Below, in pieces: positions 56,846-64,000 of a DNA stretch of 64,000 nucleotides; the first letter of the stretch is position 1, and the number at the start of each line of letters is the position of its first letter. This DNA comes from Erinaceus europaeus. Its lineage: Eukaryota > Chordata > Mammalia > Eulipotyphla > Erinaceidae. The DNA is taken from contig NC_080180.1 in assembly GCF_950295315.1 (NCBI RefSeq), positions 65,691,092 to 65,755,091 on the forward strand, read 5' to 3'. A program made the translations under genes and the position numbers. A model generated the notes under the pieces. That model did no database searches. It saw only the letters and a list, made by a program, of their open reading frames with translations, and had not been told where the DNA came from.

Positions 56846-57030
56846 AGTTGTTGTATTTATGTTCTTAGTGTTCTGTATTTTATCATAGGTGGTTACTTTA
56901 TTTTTAGTGTCATTTCTTTTTTTGATTAAATGCACTATTTTTATTCATGACTGTAAAGTCCCATGTATATTTCTCAGGTTATTTATTTTTATTTTAATTT
57001 ACTTCACAAACAGTTAAAATAAACAAAAAA
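56171..57030. other. AT-rich; AC microsatellite at 56813-56842
   Basis: Apart from the AC run nothing is recognisable. Confidence 0.5.
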
Positions 57031-57032
57031 TT

Positions 57033-57160
57033 AGATGAGGGGCAGGGTAGGCAGCATATTGTTTATGCAAAGAGACTCCCATGCCTGAGGTTCCATAGTC
57101 TCAGCTTCAGTTCCCTACTCCTCCACAATTCAGAGCAGATCAGTGTTCTGGTTAAAAATT
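57033..57160 (+). mobile_element. SINE, GGCTGGGGAGA type, degenerate
   Basis: GAGGGGCAGGGTAGGCAGCATATTGTTTATGC, GACTCCCATGCCTGAGG, a poor B box and CAGAGCAGATCAGTGTTCTGG. Confidence 0.65.
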
Positions 57161-57186
57161 AAATTAAATTAAAAAAGAAAAAAAAT

Positions 57187-57483
57187 GGGGAGTTGGGTGG
57201 TAGCACAGTGGGGTGAGCGCACATGGCACAAAGCGCAAGGACCAGTGGAAGGATCCCAGTTTGAGCCCCCGGCTCCCCACCTGCAGGGGAGTCGCTTCAC
57301 AGGCGGTGAAGCAGGTCTGCAGGTGTCTGTCTTTCTCTCCCCCTCTCTGTCTTCCCCTACTCTCTCCATTTCTCTCTGTCCTATACAACGACGACGACAC
57401 CCATAATGACTATAACAATAATAACTGCAACAATAAAACAACAAGGGCAACAAAAGGGAATAAATAAATAAATACATACATGT
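57187..57483 (+). mobile_element. SINE, long type
   Basis: GGTAGCACAGTGGGGTGAGC head, GTTTGAGCCCCCGGCTCCCC, CTGCAGGGGAGTCGCTTCACAGGCGGTGAAGC, CAACGACGACGACACCC, CAACAAGGGCAACAAAAGGGAATAAATAAATAAATAC. A similar A/G-rich flank (AAAAAAGAAAAAAAT) is present on both sides. Confidence 0.9.
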
Positions 57484-57499
57484 TAAAAAAAGAAAAAAA

Positions 57500-58530
57500 T
57501 TGAAAACAAATTAGATCAGATTGTGTCTACTAGATGACAATGTGGGTGCAATCTCTCTGGTAGCTGAACTCTATACTTAAACAAAATGCTTCTTATGAAT
57601 GTATTCTGATCGTTCGGGGGCCAAAACAAACAGAAAAATCTATGTGATATTTTTAAAAATGGCCTCATACTTTCGCTTTTAAATAATTTCATTATTTGAC
57701 TGTTGTAGGTCATGACTGTTGCTGTAGCCTCTGTAATTTTAGTTTCAGTTTATGTTTTTCCAAATTTATGTTCAGATATGAATTGCCCTTTTGTTAGCCC
57801 CAAATGTCACTACAGTTTGTTGTGCGTTCTTTGAATTTTAGCCTCAGATAGCATTAAGTTCCCTAATAAGTAAGAAATGTATTAACATTGAAATGTTTAG
57901 TTTACTAAAAAAGAAAAATGTATAGAATTAAACTTAATTTACAATACTATAGAAACATTTCATGTCTTATACAAATATTTATACACTTATTAAATAAATA
58001 GCTGGTTTTATATATATATATAGATATATATATATCTATATATATATATATCTTAATCATTAAAAATCATAAAAACTGAAGTCAGGTGTACCTTGCTTGA
58101 TAGAGCTCATCTTTCCTTCTATCTTCCTTTCTTGTTTTTTCTTTTTTCTTTTTTTTTTTTTTTAGTGGCAGATCATCCAGCAAATGGAAAAATAAATAAC
58201 CTATAGAGATATGTTGTATGACCTCTATTTCTATGTCTTTCTCTTTCTCTCATCATATGTGGTTGAAAGAGAAAACATAATGGGACTGGATAGTAACTAA
58301 TGGTAGGCTTGCTGAATATTTATTTTAGTTTGATGTCAATATTTGTTTTAGTTTGAAAGTATAAAGAATTTTCCCTAATGTCATAGTCAGGGCCAAAGGT
58401 CCACCAACCTACACCAAGTTCCAGATATCCTGCCAACTACACCAAATACAAGGCCAGGGGTCAGGCCAAAGAGCAGGCCTGAGAGAGAATGGTCTGGGAG
58501 AGGTAAGGTCCCCAGCATGTGACACTTTCA
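57500..58530. other. AT-rich; (TA)n/GATA at 58008-58052
   Basis: TATATATA with GATA interruptions at 58008-58052 and a poly(T) run at 58150-58164. No genes. Confidence 0.55.
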
Positions 58531-58537
58531 CTGGAGA

Positions 58538-58556
58538 AGACTGAGAGAGAGAGAGG

Positions 58557-58588
<32 letters not shown>

Positions 58589-59252
58589 GGGAGAGAGAGG
58601 GGGAGAGAGAGAGGGAGAGAGAGGGGGAGAGACAGAGGGAGGGAGAGAGAGAAAGAGAGGGAGAGAGAGGGAGAGGGAGAGAGAGAGGGAGAGAGAAAGA
58701 GAGGGAGACAGAGAGAGGGAGAGAGAGAGGGAGACAGAGAAAGGGAGAGAGAGAGGGAGACAGAGAGAGGGAGAGAGAGAGAGGGAGAGAGAGAGGGAGA
58801 CAGAGAGAGGGAGAGAGAGAGGGAGACAGAGAGAGGGAGAGAGAGGGAGAGAGGGGGAGAGAGAGAGAGGGAGGGAGAGGGAGAGGGAGAGGGAGAGAGG
58901 GAGAGAGAGGGAGAGAGGGGGAGAGAGAGAGAGGGAGGGAGAGGGAGAGAGAGAGAGGGAGAGAGAGAGAGGGAGACAGAGAGAGGGAGAGAGAGAGGGA
59001 GGGAGAGGAAGAGGGAGAGGGAGAAAGAGAGAGAGGGAGAGAGAGAGAAAGAGAGAGGAAGAGAGAGAGACAGAGACAGAGAGAGGGACAGAGAGAGAGG
59101 GAGAGAGAGGGATAGAGAGAGGGAGAGAGAAAGAGAGAGGGAGAGAGAAAGAGGGAGAGGAGAGGGAGAGGGAGAGAGAGAGAAAGAGGGAGAGAGAGAG
59201 GGAGAGAGAGAGGGAGGGAGAGAGGGAGAAAGAGAGAGAGAGGACCTCTGCT
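58538..59252 (+). repeat. ~700-bp purine-only tract, GAGAGG/GAGACA units
   Basis: Almost pure GAGA and GGGA units, broken only by GACAGAGA and AAAGAGA variants, for about 715 bp. Segments of about 40-60 bp recur (GAGAGGGAGACAGAGAGAGG-like), implying unit duplication. The 277- and 198-codon open frames on its two strands are artefacts of the missing stop codons. Confidence 0.95.
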
Positions 59253-59975
59253 TCTGCTCTCTCTAGCCTCCCACTTTCTCTGCCTTTTCAACAAACTGTA
59301 TACATTACTTCAATTAGTATCAGGGCACAACAGATTAACATCACAGCAATCAGCATCAGGTGCAAAAGTGTTGTGTGCATAACCTGGGCAAAAGTCATCA
59401 GTCATTCATTCAGTAGTCACTATTACTGACTGCCACCTTAGACCGTGTGTCAGTGGCTACTGCATAGTCAGGCTGGGTGTATCATGACATCACTGACCAG
59501 ATCTGTACAGTGTGTAAAGCCTGCTGAGGGGTGAAACAGAGTTAAGAGCTGAAAATAGTGGTCCCATTACTTAGATTAGGTCCTAGATAAGACTTTTGGC
59601 TGATACCTACACATCAAATATACGGTTAAGTATATAGATCCTATGGTGTAAACCGGGACTGGTAGCTCTTATAGATAGCCTTGCAAGAACAAAGAGATGA
59701 TACTTAAATATATATATATTGCAAATGTTGAAAACAAGGAATCACTTGCCTGGGAAATGGAACTTCACCCAATGGAACTTCTATTTTACCTTATGTTAGG
59801 ACTGAGGTCAAGTTCTTGAGATCCCATGAATAGCTCCAGGAGAAACATGAAGGAACAATGGAGTCACATGGTGCTATCTCTCACTGCTTACTTCTCTCCC
59901 TCTCTCTCCCTCTCTGTCTTTGAAATTAAAGAAAACAAAGAATCACATATGTGCATGACCCCATGAACCCTTGAT
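59253..59975. other. No recognised feature
   Basis: Unclassified flank. The segment 59253-59290 leaves the purine tract without a repeat boundary that I can define. Confidence 0.5.
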
Positions 59976-59992
59976 GGATCTCTCTCTCTCTG

Positions 59993-60075
<83 letters not shown>
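59976..60075 (+). repeat. (TC)n(AC)n compound microsatellite
   Basis: CT-rich from 59976, pure TC at 60001-60032, then AC to 60074. Confidence 0.95.
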
Positions 60076-60079
<4 letters not shown>

Positions 60080-60205
60080 TTGCTGATAATAATCTTAAAT
60101 ATGCATGAGTTTTTTTGAGCCAATATTTTAGCCAGTATCAAAGGTCCTGATCCTCTCAAATGCAACTCTGTGAGGTAGTTGGTAGTTGTTTGTGATCAGA
60201 TTGCT

Positions 60206-61830
60206 TTAAACTGTTTTTTTTATAATTTATTTCTTTATTGGGGAATTAATGTTTTACATTCAACAGTCTGTACATGCATAACATTCCCCAGATTCCCATT
60301 TAACAATACACCATAAAAGTCCTGGACCAGATGGTTTTACAAATGAATTCTACAAAACCTTCAAAGAAGAACTAATACCTCTACTTTTAAAAGTCTTCCA
60401 GAAGACTGAAGACACTGGAATACTCCCTGCCAGCTTCTATGAAGCCAACATCACCCTGATACCAAAAGCAGACAAGGACACAACCAAAAAAGAAAACTAC
60501 AGACCAATATCTCTGATGAACATAGATGCGAAAATATTGAACAAAATTCTAGCCAACCGGATACAGCAGTATATCAAAAAGATTGTTCATCATGACCAAG
60601 TGGGGTTTATCCCAGGCATGCAAGGTTGGTTTAATATACGTAAATCAATCAATGTGATCCACCACATCAACAAAAGCAAGACCAAAAACCACATGGTCAT
60701 ATCAATAGATGCAGAGAAAGCCTTTGACAAAATACAACATCCCTTTATGATCAAAACACTACAAAAAATGGAAATAGATGGAAAATTCCTGAAGATAGTG
60801 GAGTCTATATATAGCAAACCTACAGCCAACATCATACTCAATGGTGAAAAACTGGAAGCATTTCCACTCACATCAGGTACTAGACAGGGCTGCCCACTAT
60901 CACCATTACTATTCAACATAGTGTTGGAAGTTCTTGCCATAGCAATCAGGCAGGAGCAAGGAATTAAAGGCATACAGACTGGAAGAGAAGAAGTCAAACT
61001 GTCCTTATTTGCAGATGACATGATAGTATACATGGAAAAACCTAAGGAATCCAGCAAGAAGCTTTTGGAAATCATCAGGCAATACAGGAAGGTGTCAGGC
61101 TATAAAATTAACATTCAAAAGTCAGTGGCATTCCTCTATGCAAACACTAAGTTAGAAGAAATTGAAATCCAGAAATCAGTTCCTTTTTCTATAGCAACAA
61201 AAACAACAAAATATCTAGGAGTAAACCTAACCGAAGAAGTGAAAGACTTGTATACTGAAAATTATGAGTCACTACTCAAGGAAATTGAAAAAGACACAAA
61301 GAAGTGGAAAGATATTCCATGTTCATGGGTTGGAAGAATTAACATCATCAAAATGAATATATTACCCAGAGTCATCTACAAATTAATGCTATCCCCATCA
61401 AGATCCCAAGCACATTTTTTAGGAGAATAGAACAAATGCTACAAATGTTTATCTGGAACCAGAAAAGACCTAGAATTGCCAAAACAATCTTGAGAAAAAA
61501 AGAACAGAACCGGAGGCCTCACACTCCCAGATCTCAAACTGTATTATAGGGCCATTGTCATCAAAACTGCTTGGTACTGGAACATGAACAGACACACTGA
61601 CCAGTGGAATAGAATTGAGAGCCCAGAAATGAGGCCCCACACGTATGGACATCTAATCTTTGACAAAGGGGCCCAGACTATTACATGGGGAAAGCAGAGT
61701 CTCTTCAACAAATGGTGTTGGAAACAATGGGTTGAAACATGCAGAAGAATGAAACTGAACCACTGTATTTCACCAAATACAAAAGTAAATTCCAAGTGGA
61801 TCAAGGACTTGGATGTTAAACTATTTTTTA
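60206..61830 (-). mobile_element. L1 insertion with inverted 5' part (twin priming)
   Basis: The 3' end lies at 60214-60311 on the minus strand (T-run, then CTTTATTGGGGAATTAATGTTTTACATTCAACAGT). It is joined at about 60312 to a 1.5-kb ORF2 segment in plus orientation. TTAAACT followed by a T-run occurs at both outer edges (from 60206 and from about 61817) and is the likely target-site duplication. This arrangement is the known product of twin priming during L1 integration. Confidence 0.8.
60312..61822 (+). pseudogene. L1 ORF2 reverse transcriptase segment
   Basis: The frame is open from about 60313 to 61427 (start codons inside, e.g. 60516, are not native). It contains [14 protein letters not shown] at the start, [12 protein letters not shown] near 60700-60729, a [15 protein letters not shown] block near 60873, and the catalytic [10 protein letters not shown] with FADD encoded at 61008-61019. 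[18 protein letters not shown] follows. At about 61427 the frame breaks. [17 protein letters not shown] continues in other frames to about 61822. The endonuclease and C-terminal domains are missing, so it is a truncated, non-functional copy of what in full is an ~1275-residue protein. It is little decayed, with about 370 codons unbroken. Confidence 0.92.
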
Positions 61831-62246
61831 TTTTTTTAATCTGTGACTTTTCTTCTGGAAAGTGCAAATCTGTTCATGCACATTTTTTTCCCTAACAGTA
61901 ATAAAAGGATTTGATTAGAAGTTAGTCACTCCTCTTATTCACTGAAGCAATGTATTTGATTTTTAAAATATTTTATTTTAAAGTGGAAACATCATAGCAA
62001 TTGTTACTTATTTTAAGGGGAAAATGGTTATTTTATTTTTCAGGGATTTTCAAATCTTGTTGCTTTTTTCACTAACCCTATCACCTTGTTTATTTACTTA
62101 TAAACTTCTAAGCTCTAGATTCTTTCTAATATGGCCCCCAAATGTAAAGCAATGTCAGGGTAGGTGTTTTCCTCAAAAAGTCTATTGTTTTATATATCAT
62201 ATTGGATATTATTACAGATAACTATATTAAGCCTCAAATCATTTTT
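61831..62246. other. AT-rich, no recognised feature
   Basis: No repeat or coding signs seen. Confidence 0.5.
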
Positions 62247-62436
62247 GAAATTTGTTATTATCTTGATTGGCTATTGGGTAGAGATAGCCAGGAATGGAGA
62301 GAGAAGGATGAGCTAGAGAGGAAGAGAGACAGACAGACACACACCTGCAGCACCACTTTACACTCACAAAGCTTTCCCCTGCAGGGGGGACTGGAGACTT
62401 GAACCTGCAACCACAAATCCCACCACCCAGGCCCTG
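62247..62436 (-). mobile_element. SINE, short type, minus strand
   Basis: GGCTATTGGGTAGAGATAGCCAGGAATGGAGAGAG, CACCTGCAGCACCACTTTACACTCAC, CTTTCCCCTGCAGGGGGGACTGG, CACCACCCAGGCCC. Confidence 0.8.
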
Positions 62437-62805
62437 GCCTCAAATATCCTAGGAGGGCTTAACCCTCCTGGGGACTCACTTCTCCATGACTCTGTGGCAT
62501 GAACTTGTGCAACATCCATGGAGTCAAAAATCTTCTGGAAGTCTATCAGATTGTCCTTTCATAAATATGCAAAATTTCCCCATCACCAGATTCCTATCCT
62601 TCTGCTCACTTGTAAATGAGCCCAGAGGGAAATATCTCAAAGCAATATCTTTCTGAGATTCTCATTTTTCTTTTATCAGACATTAGAACCTAATTAATTA
62701 GAGGCATGTTAATGTGCAGGTAGCTAATGTGTCACTTCCTTCCTCTCACACAGACACCCGGGGAATGTTTGCTGACTGTTATCTTTGTCATATTAATGTA
62801 CTAAG
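62437..62805. other. No recognised feature
   Basis: Unclassified single-copy-looking sequence. Confidence 0.5.
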
Positions 62806-63346
62806 TGGGTGGGTGCATGGGTGGATGGATAGGTGGATGGGTGGAGGGATGGAAGGATGGAGGGATGGAGGGATGGAGGGATGGAGGGATGGATGGATAG
62901 AGTGATGGAGGGATGGATGGAGTAATGGAGGGATGGATGGATGGATGGATGAATGGAGGGATGGAGAGATGGAGAGTTGGAGGGGTAGATGGGTAGATGG
63001 ATGGATGGATGGAGGGATGTGTGGAGGTATGGAGGAATGAAGGGATGGGTGGTTGAATGGGTAGATGGGTAGATGGGTGAATGGATGGGTGGATGGATGG
63101 AGGTATGGAGGGATGGAGTGATGGAGGGATAGATGGAGTGATGGATGGATGGATGGATGGATGGTGGGATGGACGGATGGAGAGTTGGATGGGTGGACAA
63201 TGGATGGAGGGATGTGTGGAGGTATAGAGGAATGAAGGGATGGGTGGTTGGATGGGTAGATGGGTGGGTGGGTGAATGGATGGGTGAATGGGTGGATGGA
63301 TGGAGGGATGGAGAGATGGGTGGGTGGGTGGGTGGATGGATGGAGA
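62806..63346 (+). repeat. GGAT/ATGG minisatellite with ~195-208-bp higher-order units
   Basis: Tetranucleotide GGAT/GGGT units over about 540 bp. A block GATGTGTGGAGGTATRGAGG + AATGAAGGGATGGGTGGTTG occurs at 63016 and 63211, and GGAGAGTTGGA occurs at 62971 and 63179. So segments of about 195-208 bp have duplicated. The proline/serine/histidine-rich open frames (up to 234 codons) are artefacts. Confidence 0.95.
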
Positions 63347-64000
63347 ATTAACTCCTCTGTCTGGAGAATCATGTGTCCTGTGATACAGATTGTGGAAATC
63401 ATACCCAACTTCTAGTGAATTCTTGTCCACATATAGTGATATAAAGTTTGAAATATTTATACCTGCACTATCAGCAGACAGTGTTACAAAGACTCCATCT
63501 CTCATGAAAAGAAGAAGGCTCCTTGGAATTGATGGCTTCCTGCAGGCAAAAGTTAACTCTTTTCACCCATGTTTTTACAAGGCGGACTTGATTGGCAGAG
63601 AAATTGCATCTGTCTCAAGTGCTCTGTAATAGACAAGGAAAGACAGAAAGGCACCCTAGCTCTGTTTATCACCTGCCTCTCAGAGATGGTAAAGCTGTCC
63701 AGTAAAAATACACACACACACACAGCTAGAAAGTGTGATGTGGTGAATTATGTTTTAGAAAAGAACACTCAGAAAATAATACCATCCAGGTAGCCACATG
63801 CTCTTAAGATTTTTGTCCTGTTTAGTCAGGTATCCTGTGTAAATATTCCCTGGAAATCCAGATGACTGACTGTTTGAAGGTGTCTCTGCTTAACCAGATG
63901 GGAAGAAGAAATTGATCTTGCAAGCTGAAACTCCCACACAGCTGAACCCCTTTCTCAACACTTTCTCTCATCCTAAGAAAAGCTCTCCAAGACAAAGGAA
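63347..64000. other. No recognised feature
   Basis: AC microsatellite at 63709-63724. The 79- and 74-codon frames at 63390-63793 show no domain I recognise. Confidence 0.45.

Noticed and set aside
58461..59294. 277-codon minus-strand and 198-codon plus-strand open frames
   Set aside because: They are translations of a purine-only tract (Ser/Leu/Pro or Arg/Glu/Gly strings) with no domain; absence of stops follows from composition.
62788..63505. 206- and 234-codon minus-strand frames rich in Pro, Ser, His, Ile
   Set aside because: Translation of the GGAT minisatellite in several frames.

Overview
This is a vertebrate (mammalian) intergenic or intronic window with no intact cellular protein-coding gene that I can recognise. 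The host is most likely a hedgehog (Erinaceus-type). The basis is more than thirty copies of tRNA-derived SINEs of the kind I know from erinaceid genomes: an A-box/B-box head, a body with a CCACCTGCAGGGG core and GTGAAGCAGGTCTGCAGGTGTCT, a CT-rich stretch and an A-rich tail. There is also a L1 family with a long, recurrent 3' UTR. The host name comes from memory of those families, not from a database search.

Layout. Positions 1-4182 hold a rearranged tandem cluster of a class II (lysine-tRNA-primed) endogenous retrovirus-like element. It contains three LTRs, one complete ~1.5 kb internal region without gag, pol or env, and a 2012-bp direct repeat. A related compact solo LTR on the minus strand follows at about 5.0-5.3 kb. 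From 5.3 to 28.9 kb lie SINEs, L1 3' ends on both strands (including a clean 5'-truncated L1 with a 10-bp target-site duplication at 10.35-11.96 kb), microsatellites and AT-rich sequence of no recognised class.

Positions 28975-32865 hold a second class II ERV remnant with decayed RNase H and integrase, no env, a polypurine tract and a 3' LTR. Its 3' non-coding module is homologous to the internal region of the cluster at 1-4 kb, so the first may be a non-autonomous relative once mobilised by a pol-bearing relative of the second. At 33386-33968 a (TTC)n tract abuts the C-terminal coding end of a non-LTR retrotransposon that is not L1, on the minus strand. Its stop codon lies at the edge of the tract. 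This is the most unexpected object in the window.

From 34.7 to 57.5 kb there are more SINEs and old L1 pieces, a 200-N assembly gap, and a 409-bp solo LTR inserted into a SINE with a perfect 6-bp duplication. From 57.5 kb to the end the main objects are a ~700-bp pure purine tract, a L1 copy with a 5' inversion (twin priming) that still carries most of the reverse transcriptase domain, and a ~540-bp GGAT-type minisatellite with higher-order structure.

No operon, CRISPR array, functional tRNA gene or new defence-like system was found. Nearly every listed open reading frame is a by-product of a transposable element or low-complexity sequence.
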